Shown here piece by piece: positions 42,366-52,147 of a stretch of 64,000 nucleotides of DNA; the first letter of the stretch is position 1; each line of letters opens with the position of its first letter. Source of the stretch: JACKAQ01 sp020634975 [NCBI: Calditrichia bacterium]. GTDB taxonomy: Bacteria; Calditrichota; Calditrichia; RBG-13-44-9. The notes beneath the pieces were generated by a model. It ran no database searches. It saw only the letters and a program-made list of their open reading frames with translations, and was not told the origin of the DNA. The stretch is taken from the NCBI GenBank assembly GCA_020634975.1, contig JACKAQ010000001.1:310001-374000 (forward strand). The letters are read 5' to 3'. Position numbers and translations under genes: made by a program.

Positions 42366-43988
42366 ATGAGCTATTTTCGCTGGTTTTTGGCTGTTTCTTT
42401 GGTGACCGGTTTGGCAGTCGCCGAAACGATTCGCGTGCCGGAAGATTATCCGACCGCACGGCTGGCGCTGGAAGCCGCCGCAAACGGCGATACGGTGCTC
42501 ATCAGCGGCGGCAGCGTTTCGCGCAATGTTTATTTTAACGGAAATGATGTTGTGCTGATCGGTCAATCGCTGCTCGGCAATGATTTTCGCAATTTTGTGA
42601 ACCGGATTACGGCGTTGCCAACCGCCGAACGCGGCGCAGTTGTGGACAGTTTTATGAGCGCCGTTCCGGGATTTCCGTTCGCGGAAGCTGATGTTTTTTG
42701 TTACTTTATCTATCGCGGCAGCACAAACAGCGTCGCCGTTGCCGGCGATTTCAACGGCTGGAATCCCACCAACGCCAATTTGTCGCGGCTGGCAGATACC
42801 AACTTCTGGTATCGCGAATACGTTTTCGAAGCCGATGCCCGGCTGGATTACAAACTGGTGCTCAACGGCAGCCAGTGGATTCTCGATCCGCGAAATCCCA
42901 ACACGGTTTCCGGCGGATTTGGCCCCAATTCCGAACTGGCGATGCCGGATTACGTTCAGCCAACCGAAATTGCCGCGAATCCCGCCATCGCACACGGCAG
43001 CGTTTTCGACACAACCATCACCAGCGCAATTCTGGGAAATTCCCGCCCGATCCGCATTTACACGCCACCGGGTTACGCCGCCGCCACAACCGACAGCTTT
43101 CCGATGATATTATTTCACGACGGACTGGAATATCTGGCATTGGCGAATGTCAAAAATATATTTGATAATCTGATCGACCAGCAGCGCATCCAACCGCTGA
43201 TCGGCGTTTTTGTGCATCCGATCGATCGCAATAATGAGCTCGGATTCACCAAACGGTTGCAATACGAAGCGTTCATTATTGATGAGCTGATGCCGTTGGT
43301 AACATCGCGATATCGCATCAAATCCGATCCGGCAGCGCGGGCAATGACCGGGCCGTCGCTCGGCGGGTTGATCACCACCCAAATCTGTTACAATCACCCG
43401 GATGTGTTCGGGCTGGCTGCGCCGTTTTCTCCCTCGTATTGGGCAAACGACCGGGTGGTTTTCAACGAAGTGGTGAACGGTCCGGTACAGCCGCTCAAAT
43501 TTTATCTCGATTGGGGCACATACGAACCCAGCATTATGGTGGATGGTCGCCTGATGCGCGATTACCTCGACACCGCCGGATACGAAATGACCTGGCAGGA
43601 ATGGCACGAAGGTCACAGTTGGGGCAGTTGGCGGGCGCATGTAGATAACGCGCTGGAATTTTTCTTCCCCGGCAGCGCGCTCGGCACCGGACAACCGGCG
43701 GAAATTGCGGAAGGTTTCGGGCTGTTCCAGAATTATCCGAATCCGTTCAATCCGGAAACTACCATACGTTTTCAGCTACCATTTCCGGCAGATATCTCGT
43801 TGAAAATATTCGATTTATTGGGGAGAGAAGTTGTCACGCTGAAATCGGGATTTGCGGCGCAGGGTGAACACACGGTTGTCTGGAACGGACAAAATACCAA
43901 CGGCGAAACAGTAGGTTCGGGGTTTTATTTTTACCGGCTGGTTTCCCAAAAATTTTCCGAAACGCGGCGCATGCTGCTGATCCGCTGA
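42366..43988 (+). CDS. T9SS-sorted esterase with CBM48-like domain
   Basis: 540 residues from ATG 42366 (AAAGGAG ribosome site). Signal peptide (to ~AVA), a short pectate-lyase-like N-terminal strand (RVPEDYPTARLALEAA), and a glycan-binding early-set domain at ~115-195 (VAVAGDFNGWNPT, YKLVLNG). An esterase-D/enterochelin-esterase fold follows (RIYTPPGYA, MILFHDG, GPSLGG with Ser331, HEGHSWGSW with the His). The last ~85 residues are a type A sorting domain (LFQNYPNPFNPETTIRF ... RRMLLIR). Likely a surface carbohydrate esterase or similar. Confidence 0.9.
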   Translation: MSYFRWFLAVSLVTGLAVAETIRVPEDYPTARLALEAAANGDTVLISGGSVSRNVYFNGNDVVLIGQSLLGNDFRNFVNRITALPTAERGAVVDSFMSAVPGFPFAEADVFCYFIYRGSTNSVAVAGDFNGWNPTNANLSRLADTNFWYREYVFEADARLDYKLVLNGSQWILDPRNPNTVSGGFGPNSELAMPDYVQPTEIAANPAIAHGSVFDTTITSAILGNSRPIRIYTPPGYAAATTDSFPMILFHDGLEYLALANVKNIFDNLIDQQRIQPLIGVFVHPIDRNNELGFTKRLQYEAFIIDELMPLVTSRYRIKSDPAARAMTGPSLGGLITTQICYNHPDVFGLAAPFSPSYWANDRVVFNEVVNGPVQPLKFYLDWGTYEPSIMVDGRLMRDYLDTAGYEMTWQEWHEGHSWGSWRAHVDNALEFFFPGSALGTGQPAEIAEGFGLFQNYPNPFNPETTIRFQLPFPADISLKIFDLLGREVVTLKSGFAAQGEHTVVWNGQNTNGETVGSGFYFYRLVSQKFSETRRMLLIR

Positions 43989-43994
43989 TCGCAA

Positions 43995-45731
43995 CTATTC
44001 CGCGCCAATGCCGTGCAGCGGCAGCTCAATGATAATTGCGGTGCCGTGCGGCTGAATTTCGCTGATAAATACGCTGCCATCAAAACTATCGATGATACGT
44101 TTGACATTTGCCAGCCCGATGCCCGTGCCCTCCGGCTTTGTGGTTACCGGCTCGGTGAATAAAATTTCGCGGATTTCCGATGGAATTCCGGTGCCGCTAT
44201 CCGCCCAGGTAATTGTTACTACACTTCCGGTAACTTCCGTTTTTACAGATATTTGCCCGCCATCCGGCAGCGCTTCGATGGCGTTCCGCAGCACGTTTTC
44301 AAACGCGCGGCGAAGCTGCACCGCATCCGCGTTGATCAACGGTTGGCGGTCATCAAATGTCGTTGCGAATTCCACATTGCTTTTTTTGGCGGTTTCGTAA
44401 TTTTTCAGCAAATTGGCGATCATCCGGTTCAAATTGATGGACGCCGGTTTGATATCCGGCTTCAATCGTGAATATCGCCGTGCCAGATTTTCCAGATATT
44501 CCAGACTTTCCAGCACATTTGCTTTCCGTTCGCTGAATATTTTTGGCAAATTTTCCGGCTCATCGCGACACACTTCTTCCCAATGCGCCATCACGTTTCG
44601 GATGGGCACAAATCCATTTTTGATATCGTGATTGACCTGCCGGGCGATATCCGCAAACGCGCCGCTTTGTTCAGCTGCGGAAATTTCAACCCGGTTTTGG
44701 CGGAGCCGTTGCATCATCCGGTCCAGCGCGTTGTTTAGAATGCCAATTTCATCGCGGCGACGCACATCAAAATCCACATCCAGCGTTTCCAGCGTAAGCG
44801 CACCGGCTTTTTCGGTGAGGCGTTTTAATGGACGGGTAACGGTGAGTGCCATTAAAACGGAGATGATAATCGCCAGAACAAATCCACCAACCATTACAAA
44901 AATGATGTTGTTTTCCAACGTGTCCATCAGTTGCAAATATGTGTTTCGCGGGTGAAACAGCAGCAGTCGGAGCTGTTTTTCGGTGCGGTTTTCGAGCAGC
45001 GGAAAGGTCACCATCCGGATGGAATATCGCCCGTCATTTGAGATTGCGGCAAGCGAACTATCACCGGCTGCGATTTCCGCGCGCAGCTTTTCGCTCATTC
45101 CCGCCGATGCAACAATCTGCGAATCCGGCAGTTGGACGGCAATTATTTCGGTGGTATCGCCTCGCAATTCATTCAGCAATTGCGAAGTCACTTCAATGCC
45201 ACCAAACAGATAAAATCGCTGTGGTCCCATTTGCAGCGAATCAATTTGCGTGAGGCAAAGGGTCTGTTTGTTGATGCCCCGGAAACGGGTAAATTTGATG
45301 GTATCTACCCGGTTCCGGAGGAAGCTCAAGCGTTCGCGAAAACGCCCGCCAAAGGCGATATATTCTGCGCCATTGCTGACCAGCCGGGCATCGGCACTCA
45401 TGATATCAAGAAGCTGTAAACCCATTATTTTTATGTATTTGGAAGCGAATCGAACAACCTCCGGGTTGGTAAAATCCTGCGTTTGTGCGGCATAAAAACG
45501 AAAGTCGTTATCATCAGTAATAGTGCCGGAAAGTTCGTTCAGTTGTGCTGCAATTTTGTGTTGCCGGGAGGATAATTCCTGCTGCACCGATTGCACCGCA
45601 GAAGCCAGCCGTTGTTCGTATTGCCCGCCAAGCTGCCGCTGCACGCTTTGGATGATAACATACGCCATCAATCCCAACATGCAAACCAAAAGCAGGGTAA
45701 TTGCAAATAAATATTTTTGAAAAAGACTCAT
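43995..45731 (-). CDS. Membrane sensor histidine kinase
   Basis: 578 residues. Two membrane helices (~7-29 and ~275-298) enclose a ~245-residue sensor region, helical then mixed, probably a dCache-like fold. A HAMP domain follows (~299-350), then the H-box ARQVNHDIKNG with His368 and an HATPase_c domain (N-box NVLRNAIEALP, DSGTGIP, GTGIGLANVKRI). The H-box resembles the HPK4/NtrY-like type. No response regulator is adjacent. Downstream of, and 15 bases from, the substrate-binding lipoprotein gene, suggesting that the two form a sensory pair. Confidence 0.9.
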   Translation of the reverse strand: MSLFQKYLFAITLLLVCMLGLMAYVIIQSVQRQLGGQYEQRLASAVQSVQQELSSRQHKIAAQLNELSGTITDDNDFRFYAAQTQDFTNPEVVRFASKYIKIMGLQLLDIMSADARLVSNGAEYIAFGGRFRERLSFLRNRVDTIKFTRFRGINKQTLCLTQIDSLQMGPQRFYLFGGIEVTSQLLNELRGDTTEIIAVQLPDSQIVASAGMSEKLRAEIAAGDSSLAAISNDGRYSIRMVTFPLLENRTEKQLRLLLFHPRNTYLQLMDTLENNIIFVMVGGFVLAIIISVLMALTVTRPLKRLTEKAGALTLETLDVDFDVRRRDEIGILNNALDRMMQRLRQNRVEISAAEQSGAFADIARQVNHDIKNGFVPIRNVMAHWEEVCRDEPENLPKIFSERKANVLESLEYLENLARRYSRLKPDIKPASINLNRMIANLLKNYETAKKSNVEFATTFDDRQPLINADAVQLRRAFENVLRNAIEALPDGGQISVKTEVTGSVVTITWADSGTGIPSEIREILFTEPVTTKPEGTGIGLANVKRIIDSFDGSVFISEIQPHGTAIIIELPLHGIGAE

Positions 45732-45746
45732 TGTTTTGCCATCGGT

Positions 45747-48365
45747 TTAGCGCGGTTTCCAGGCTTTTGAAAAATCGATCCGGCTGGTGCCGGATGACCA
45801 CACTTGCCGGAGATCTTTCGGAATAGCCACAAACAAATGCATTTTGACAACCGGAAACACAAAGCCTTCGCCAATCAGTAAATGTTCGATGAATTCCCCG
45901 GTATCGCTGCTGTCGCTCAGCGCCGAACGCAGTTTTATTCGCAGCGAATCCGGCAAAACCGGGTTGTCGAAAGTGAGTTGGGCAATGTCGTCCAGCGGGT
46001 TTTCGTGCAACAGCGGCAGGGCATCCACCAGCACATCAAAATCCGGTCGGGTTCGCCGTATGGCAAAGCTGCCGTCGTCCAATCCGGTGGGCGGATAAAC
46101 CGCGATGTTGTTTTGCGCCAGCCACACAGCCAGCCGTTCGGCAATTTGCCGGGCAACACCGTCGATGGCGCGATAAATAATCCGCACCGGGCGGTTGATG
46201 GCAAACGTTCCGGATGTTTCAACCGAATCCGTTGCCGGATAAAAAAAGCTGCTAACCTGTTCACAGCGCGCTTCGGTGATTACATCTGCGAGCACTTTGC
46301 GGTCGAGAATTTGCATCAATAGCCGCCGCAACTGCGGTTTGTTCATCCCCGGTGCAGTGGGATTTGCAAACAAATAATACACGCTGGCGCCGGGCAATTG
46401 TCGGATATTTTGTGGATAAACCTTGCTGAAATATTCAATATCGCGGCGTGTTTGCACCAATGCAGCCGGTTCGCGGTAGTTGAGCAGCGCATCCGCCAAT
46501 TGCCCGTCCTGCCGGATAAAGTGGATTTCCTGAAGCAATGGGCGACCGCCGTGATACACATCGTTGCGCTCGGCAACCACCCGATCGCCACGGGCAGATT
46601 TTACGCGAAACGGTCCAGTTCCCACCGGCAATTTTCCGGTTGCCGGCGATTTTACAACCGCAAAAGCTTCGCTGGAAAGAAAATCGTCAAAATGCGGTCG
46701 CGGCTCGCTGAGCGTTATTTCGATCGCTTGGCTTCCTACAGCTTTTAAACCATTAATTTCATTGGCTTTACGTGTAGCAAAATCCGTTGCACCGGTGATG
46801 GTTTCCCACATCCATTGCCGGGAATTTTTTGCCACCGGATCGTTTCGCCAGAGCCACAACCAACCGGCGATCACTTTTTCGGCGCTCACCAAATCGCGGT
46901 CGGAAAACCGCAATCCCGAGCGTAATTGAATTGTCCAGACAGTTGCGCTGTCGTTCCGGGATATTTCCGTTGCCAATGCAAACTGCCCGTTGCCGGCAGT
47001 ATTTTTGCCCGCCAGCGACTCGTACAAATTATAGCGGGCAATCTGTGGCAATAGACCGTCGCCTTTGTCCGGTTGCACAAACGTCAGCGATGCATATTCA
47101 TCGGGAAATTTTGGCGGCGATGCGCTTCCGGCAGTTTCCCAAACCATTTCGAGCAACGGCACAAACTCCAGCCGGGACAATATTTTGGGCTGATTTTCTG
47201 AACTGGCGGCGATCAAAAATCCCGGTTTATTTTGATAAACCGTTCGCAGCGCAGCGCTAATTTGCCCGTCCAGTGATGGCGTTTTGCCATCCGGCACCAG
47301 TTCGCCGTTCGTACGGCGGAAAAGCACCAGCGTGTTTTTTTCGTCGTCCACAACCGCAATTTCGGTGGAATCCATCACGAAAAGGCGTTTTCCCCATGCC
47401 CGCGCAGAAGTCCAGATAATTTCGTAATTGCTCCGGTCGATCAGTTGCAACATTCCCGCATCGTCCAGCGCAACAATTTCGCCGGTGCCGGGTATTTCCC
47501 GAAAAGCCAGATACGGCGAGGCCTCCGGCAGCAATCCCGTTTTGGGGCGCAGTTCATTTTTCCCGGAGGGAATATGCCAATTGCCCGGATGTGCAGGATT
47601 CGATTGCAGGGAATCGCCATCTATTTTTCGGAGATGATCAGAGGTTGGCGACAACGTGAGCGCCCGTTGCAAATTGGATGTGAGCATCACCAATTCCGCA
47701 ACGCCATCGCCATCGGTGTCACTCAAATGCAGCCAACCAAAAGGATATGCAGAACGGATCGGGCGTTCCGGCTGTTCCGGAAACGGATACACCAATCGCC
47801 GCGCCGGGTTGAACGGCTGCCACGGAATCGCCACCAGAGAATCCGCAAACAGCAACGCCAGATACTGGCGATTGTCCGCAGCCAACAGTTGCATATCGAG
47901 TACTTCGCCGGCCAATTTTGCGATGAGCGTATCGCCAGACATCACATTTGTTGCAGGATGATCGCCATTGACCGGCACAATTCCGGATCGAATAATCTCC
48001 ACCGGCAATTGGAAAACCTTGCCGTTTCGGGTGAATTCCAGATTTTTGGGCAAATTGCCGCGCGTTGCCAACAGATATTCCGCCAGTGCAGCTTCAAATG
48101 TCCGGCGCAGTTCCGAACGGGTTTTCAGGTCCGCATTTTCCGGCAATGACAATAATTGTCGGGTAATGGAAAGCAATCGTTCTTCCGTTTCCGCTGTCGG
48201 CGGTGGATAATTCAACAATTCCTTTCCGGATGACCGGCAGCCCGCCAGCAAACTGCTGATCAGCAAAACCGTAATAATTCCGTGTCCCGTTCGCCAACGC
48301 GAAGCCATTTTGGTGATAAACTGGTAAAAGCAATTTCGCATGGAAACCCGCATATCTGAAAACAA
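45747..48365 (-). CDS. Lipoprotein: VCBS/propeller-like domain fused to SBP_bac_5 (peptide-binding) domain
   Basis: 872 residues as given. The lipobox LLAGC and a 24-residue signal fit a start at the internal Met (48308) better than ATG 48365. Residues ~150-420 look like a beta-propeller (LLFADSLVAIPW, GWLHLSDTDGDGVAELVML with an EF-like calcium loop, IVALDDAGMLQLIDRS). From ~440 comes a family 5 solute-binding domain (FALATEISRNDSATVWTIQLRSGLRFSD, SLS-type landmarks, GTGPFRV). There is no permease or ATPase gene nearby, but a histidine kinase gene follows, so it may be a ligand-sensing subunit rather than a transporter. Confidence 0.82.
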   Translation of the reverse strand: MFSDMRVSMRNCFYQFITKMASRWRTGHGIITVLLISSLLAGCRSSGKELLNYPPPTAETEERLLSITRQLLSLPENADLKTRSELRRTFEAALAEYLLATRGNLPKNLEFTRNGKVFQLPVEIIRSGIVPVNGDHPATNVMSGDTLIAKLAGEVLDMQLLAADNRQYLALLFADSLVAIPWQPFNPARRLVYPFPEQPERPIRSAYPFGWLHLSDTDGDGVAELVMLTSNLQRALTLSPTSDHLRKIDGDSLQSNPAHPGNWHIPSGKNELRPKTGLLPEASPYLAFREIPGTGEIVALDDAGMLQLIDRSNYEIIWTSARAWGKRLFVMDSTEIAVVDDEKNTLVLFRRTNGELVPDGKTPSLDGQISAALRTVYQNKPGFLIAASSENQPKILSRLEFVPLLEMVWETAGSASPPKFPDEYASLTFVQPDKGDGLLPQIARYNLYESLAGKNTAGNGQFALATEISRNDSATVWTIQLRSGLRFSDRDLVSAEKVIAGWLWLWRNDPVAKNSRQWMWETITGATDFATRKANEINGLKAVGSQAIEITLSEPRPHFDDFLSSEAFAVVKSPATGKLPVGTGPFRVKSARGDRVVAERNDVYHGGRPLLQEIHFIRQDGQLADALLNYREPAALVQTRRDIEYFSKVYPQNIRQLPGASVYYLFANPTAPGMNKPQLRRLLMQILDRKVLADVITEARCEQVSSFFYPATDSVETSGTFAINRPVRIIYRAIDGVARQIAERLAVWLAQNNIAVYPPTGLDDGSFAIRRTRPDFDVLVDALPLLHENPLDDIAQLTFDNPVLPDSLRIKLRSALSDSSDTGEFIEHLLIGEGFVFPVVKMHLFVAIPKDLRQVWSSGTSRIDFSKAWKPR

Positions 48366-48650
48366 TGGATGATTTAAGCGATAAACTTACGAAAGCAGTT
48401 GCAAGAGGGCAAAATTTTTTTGGGGTTCACTCACAAATTAGCAATACCTGTCGATTTTTTAAGCTCGGCGAGAGAAAAAAATTTGATTAAATATCTAAAA
48501 TTATTAAATTTTAAGGCTTAAATAAAATCAGCTTTGCCAACTTGATGTAAATCATCAACACAATCGTTCGAATACCTAAATAGTTACGCTATTGATAATC
48601 TCATTTTTTGAAAACGGTTTTCGGGCAAAGCCAGAAAGAGGTATTTACGG

Positions 48651-48968
48651 ATGAACATTAGACACACTTACGATGAACACAGAATTGTGATTAACCTTTC
48701 GGGTGAATTTGGTCCGGGAGATGCAGACGAATTTTTGCATCGACTGAACAGCCTGATTACCACAAACACCAGCGACATTTTAATCGATTTTTCGCATGTC
48801 AGTGTTTTTTCAACCCTTTGTCTTGCAAAATTATCATTATTTTACAACAGCACGGCACGGGAACAGCGCCAATTGCGTTTTACAGGATTAAGCGCCCAGC
48901 TTCAGCAGCTATTCTATATTGTTGATCTGGATTTTTTGATTGTGCAGGCGATTCAAAGCCCCTCATAA
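48651..48968 (+). CDS. STAS-domain anti-sigma-factor antagonist-like protein
   Basis: 105 residues forming a single STAS domain: IVINLSGEFGPGDADEFLHRL, ILIDFSHVSVFSTLCLAKLSLF, LRFTGLSAQLQQLF. The Ser/Thr pair in VFSTLCLAKL lies where SpoIIAA-type proteins are phosphorylated (usual pattern D-S-x-G-L), but the following Gly is Cys/Leu here. No kinase or phosphatase partner is adjacent. Ribosome site AAAGAGG. Convergent, with 3 bases to the next stop. Confidence 0.82.
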   Translation: MNIRHTYDEHRIVINLSGEFGPGDADEFLHRLNSLITTNTSDILIDFSHVSVFSTLCLAKLSLFYNSTAREQRQLRFTGLSAQLQQLFYIVDLDFLIVQAIQSPS

Positions 48969-48971
48969 TTG

Positions 48972-49685
48972 TTACGTGCTGCTTTGTGGCAACATTGCCG
49001 GAACAGTTCCCTTTTCCGGCATTACCGACTGAAACAATATTTCTCCCGTCAACATGCCGTCAGTTTTTGCATTTTCAAAATTGGCGTTTTCCAGATTGGC
49101 ATCACGGAAATCTGCCTTACTCAAGTTTGCATGTCTTAAATCAGCTCGAATAAATCGTGCCTGCCAACAATTACTGCCCGCTAAATTTGCTCCCGAAAGT
49201 TTTGAATTATCCAAAATATAGCAGCTCAAATTCATGCCGCGCAAATCGGCATTTCGCAAATCCGGTTGAATTTGCGGATTGGCCAATCGCCACAGATTCC
49301 ATGCGGCAACACCGCCGTTCAATTTTTCAAGATGTTCGCGATTGGGAACATCCGACACTATTGATTGTGGCTGTTTGGTAGCCACCGGCTTTACAACTTG
49401 AGCATTGCCCTCAGATACGGTTTTGGTTCGCGATGTGGCAATTTCAAGCGTTTCCGCAACTTTGGGATTTGATTCAAAAACGTCATCCAAAACAGATACA
49501 AAGCTATCATCTTCGGTAACTACTTTGGGAATTTGGGAATCGGGCTTGGGGTTGTCCGGCGCTTTTTCCGGCTTGATTTTCGGCACATTCGGCATTGCAA
49601 TTTCGTCTGGTTCATCTTTTGTAAAATTATCGATGAAATCGTCACTTGATACCAATTTTCGCAATTTATCAAATAATGCCATCAT
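48972..49685 (-). CDS. Pentapeptide-repeat protein with disordered N-terminal half
   Basis: 237 residues. The first ~120 are charged and Pro/Asp-rich, probably disordered. The C-terminal ~100 carry pentapeptide repeats A(D/N)LxN: RNADLRGMNL, NSKLSGANLAGSN, ADLRHANLSKADFRDANLEN (in parts), NFENAKTDG. These form a right-handed quadrilateral helix. Some relatives mimic DNA or bind gyrase, but most are unassigned. Single gene. Confidence 0.85.
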   Translation of the reverse strand: MMALFDKLRKLVSSDDFIDNFTKDEPDEIAMPNVPKIKPEKAPDNPKPDSQIPKVVTEDDSFVSVLDDVFESNPKVAETLEIATSRTKTVSEGNAQVVKPVATKQPQSIVSDVPNREHLEKLNGGVAAWNLWRLANPQIQPDLRNADLRGMNLSCYILDNSKLSGANLAGSNCWQARFIRADLRHANLSKADFRDANLENANFENAKTDGMLTGEILFQSVMPEKGTVPAMLPQSST

Positions 49686-50111
49686 GCCACCTGTATTTAA
49701 TCCGTCAGTTTATTCAAAAATATCACATGCTTTGCAAAATTTTGTTGATTTATATCCTTATTTTTGAATTTTTATTTGTGAACGGTGAACCCGATCCGGC
49801 GTTTCACAACACAAAAATGCACCCTTTTATCCAACTTGCGATCGGCCACCGCCTCTCGGCGCTTTTCCGCTGACAGCGATTACCTTTTTTAGTTTGCTTT
49901 TTTTAGAGGGTCAAACTAACTTCTTGGGTCCATATATATTGTTAACATTCATTCGTCTTTAAAAGGAAGAAAAATATTCCCGCAACTTTTCACTTCTATT
50001 TTCTCACATTTTATCAAAAGATTCCGTTTTTTATAAAAGTTGAGAAAATCAAACTTTGTATTGCAAAGTGCTTTGTGTAAACATATATTATGCCAGTGCA
50101 AGGAGTGCAAC
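49686..50111. other. Intergenic region (426 bp) with candidate operator
   Basis: Divergent control region between the pentapeptide gene and the membrane-protein/regulator operon. AT-rich, no credible gene. It contains AGTTTG/CAAACT at 49891-49917 and the CAAAG-TG-CTTTG palindrome at 50064-50075. Confidence 0.6.
50064..50075. promoter_or_regulatory. Candidate operator CAAAGTGCTTTG
   Basis: Perfect inverted repeat CAAAG-TG-CTTTG 37 bases upstream of the membrane-protein/regulator operon. AAAGTGCTTTGT recurs at 51200-51211, upstream of uppS. Confidence 0.5.
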
Positions 50112-50777
50112 ATGATTTCGAGCCAAATTTATCAGGCAATTGAACAAGTACGCGATCTGCAACAGAAAATATTGGAAAGCCAGCGTTTCAAAGGTTATTC
50201 CGGTCGTGCAAGAGCCATTTGTGGCGCAGTTGCGTTATTTGCAGCCGCAGCGATGAGCTACAAAAGCTTTCCTGCGGAAACGGCAGCACATGCTTTAGGC
50301 TGGGGAATGGTGGCTTTGTTCGGCGTATTGCTGAACTTTGGCTCTCTGGTGCACTGGTTTTTGTTTGATCCCAGTGTGAAAAGGGATTTCCGGCGACTCA
50401 AACCAACATTGGATGCGCTGCCTGCCATTGCTGTTGGCGGTGTAATGACATATGTTTTCATAATGCACAACTTGCACCAATATCTGTTTGGCACGTGGAT
50501 GTGTCTTTTCGGATTGGCAAACCTGGCGTCGCGACATGTGCTGCCCCGGCGCATCTGGATGGTTGGTGTTTATTACATCGCCTGCGGAAGTGTTTGTCTT
50601 TGGTTTGCATCAAATATTTTATTTCTGAATCCGTGGCCAATGGGCATTGTGTTCTTTATCGGCGAATGGGCCGGTGGACTGGTGCTGCACTTTGGCGATC
50701 ACCGCGATTTAACAATTGGCGACATTTTGAGCATTTTCACTTCAGCAAAGGAGGGGAAGCATGCCCAACAAATCTGA
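50112..50777 (+). CDS. Polytopic membrane protein paired with a winged-helix regulator
   Basis: 221 residues from ATG 50112, chosen for the AAGGAG ribosome site. A short N-terminal helix (YQAIEQVRDLQQKILESQRFKGYSG) is followed by about six membrane helices (~37-55, 62-85, 102-120, 122-140, 145-165, 172-195). The end (HFGDHRDLTIGDILSIF) is polar. No family recognised. It overlaps the downstream HTH gene by 17 bases, a common arrangement in FCB bacteria, so the two are coregulated. Confidence 0.75.
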   Translation: MISSQIYQAIEQVRDLQQKILESQRFKGYSGRARAICGAVALFAAAAMSYKSFPAETAAHALGWGMVALFGVLLNFGSLVHWFLFDPSVKRDFRRLKPTLDALPAIAVGGVMTYVFIMHNLHQYLFGTWMCLFGLANLASRHVLPRRIWMVGVYYIACGSVCLWFASNILFLNPWPMGIVFFIGEWAGGLVLHFGDHRDLTIGDILSIFTSAKEGKHAQQI

Positions 50778-51135
50778 AAATCCATACAGCGCTTTAAAGG
50801 GCATTTTTCATGAACCCAACCGGTTGGCAATTATTTCTGCATTGAGCAGCGCACCGGATGGGCTGACATTCAAATCGCTCAAGGATCAGTGCGATTTAAC
50901 CGACGGTAATCTTAGCCGGCACTTGAAAGCGTTGGAAGACGCAAATGTGGTGCTTATCGACAAGCGGTTTATCGGCGCAAAGCCGCAAACCAAAGCAATG
51001 CTGACCGACGAGGGTCGCGAAAGCTTTGTGGAATATCTGAAAGTTCTGGAAGAAGTGCTAAAGATGGCTGCCGAAGCCGTTGTCACCGGCGACCCGGATG
51101 TTCAATTACCGTTTGCCCGTATCAAAACGGCTTGA
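50761..51135 (+). CDS. Winged-helix transcriptional regulator (HTH_34/MarR-like)
   Basis: 124 residues. The pattern HEPNRLAIISALSSAPDGLTF-KSLKDQCDLTDGNLSRHLKALEDANVV is a winged helix with recognition helix DGNLSRHLKAL, followed by a wing (IDKRFIGAKPQTKAMLTDEG) and a C-terminal helix for dimerisation. It probably represses its own operon through the palindrome near 50064. Strong ribosome site (AAGGAGGGG). Confidence 0.9.
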   Translation: MPNKSENPYSALKGIFHEPNRLAIISALSSAPDGLTFKSLKDQCDLTDGNLSRHLKALEDANVVLIDKRFIGAKPQTKAMLTDEGRESFVEYLKVLEEVLKMAAEAVVTGDPDVQLPFARIKTA

Positions 51136-51192
51136 TTTTTGACTCCCCCACTTCATCGCAATTTTTGCGATTTTTTTGTGGGGAAACGCTTT

Positions 51193-51211
51193 GCACTTGA
51201 AAGTGCTTTGT
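51193..51211. promoter_or_regulatory. Second copy of the candidate operator, upstream of uppS
   Basis: GCACTTGAAAGTGC palindrome (51193-51206) running into AAAGTGCTTTGT (51200-51211), the same 12-mer as at 50065-50076. Confidence 0.45.
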
Positions 51212-51364
51212 TCAATAAAATATTTTGCGGATTTAAATTTTGCGATGTTAAATTGTGAGCCTGAACCAAAACATCGGCGTGAAATTAATTAAATAATCCC
51301 GGAATTCGAAGAAAAAATGAAAAATCAGTTAACCCTTGGAAAACGAAAACAACAGGTGAACAGT

Positions 51365-52147
51365 ATGATTGGTGTTCTGAAGCGAGCAACAACCCATGAG
51401 GAAGCACTTCAACAATTGATCGAACAAGGCCACGAAATGCCCCGCCATATTGCCATTATTATGGATGGAAACGGTCGCTGGGCGAAACGCAGAACGTTGC
51501 CACGCGCCGCCGGGCATCGCGAAGGTGTAAAATCCGTGCGGACAATTGTGGAAAAAGCCGGCAAGCTTGGCATCGGTTATTTGACACTTTACACTTTTTC
51601 AAAAGAAAACTGGCGTCGCCCGGAAACCGAAGTTTCCATGTTGATGAAGCTGTTAGTCAGCTCGCTCCGCAAAGAAATTGATGATCTGATGGAGAAAAAT
51701 GTTCGGCTACGCACCATCGGCGACATGAATGATTTGCCTGCAGAAGCCCGCGATGAGATGTACGCCGCCGAAGAACGCACCCGTTTTAACACAGGGCTAA
51801 ATTTAAATTTAGCATTAAGTTACAGTAGCCGCACAGAAATGGTTCAGGCAATGCAGGCAATCGCAACCCGAGTTCGCGACGGGCAATTGCGCATCGAAGA
51901 TATTGACGAGCACACCGTTTCCGGCGCATTGTACACCAACGATATTCCGGATCCCGATTTGCTGATCCGCACCAGCGGTGAGCAACGCATCAGCAATTTC
52001 TTGCTATGGCAACTTGCATATTCGGAGCTTTACATTACACGAACATTGTGGCCGGATTTCCGCGCAGAGGCACTTTGTGAAGCGCTTATTAATTACCTCC
52101 ATCGCGAACGACGTTTCGGCATGACCAGCGAACAAATTCAAAAATGA
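51365..52147 (+). CDS. uppS: Isoprenyl (undecaprenyl) diphosphate synthase
   Basis: 260 residues from ATG 51365 (AGGTGA ribosome site); ATG 51317 would add 16. Cis-prenyltransferase motifs: HIAIIMDGNGRWAKRR with catalytic Asp, GHREGVKSVRTIVE, LTLYTFSKENWRRP, and RTSGEQRISNFLLWQLAYSELY. It builds undecaprenyl diphosphate, the lipid carrier for peptidoglycan and O-antigen, including sugars made by the rfb genes here. Overlaps folC by 4 bases. Confidence 0.95.
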   Translation: MIGVLKRATTHEEALQQLIEQGHEMPRHIAIIMDGNGRWAKRRTLPRAAGHREGVKSVRTIVEKAGKLGIGYLTLYTFSKENWRRPETEVSMLMKLLVSSLRKEIDDLMEKNVRLRTIGDMNDLPAEARDEMYAAEERTRFNTGLNLNLALSYSSRTEMVQAMQAIATRVRDGQLRIEDIDEHTVSGALYTNDIPDPDLLIRTSGEQRISNFLLWQLAYSELYITRTLWPDFRAEALCEALINYLHRERRFGMTSEQIQK

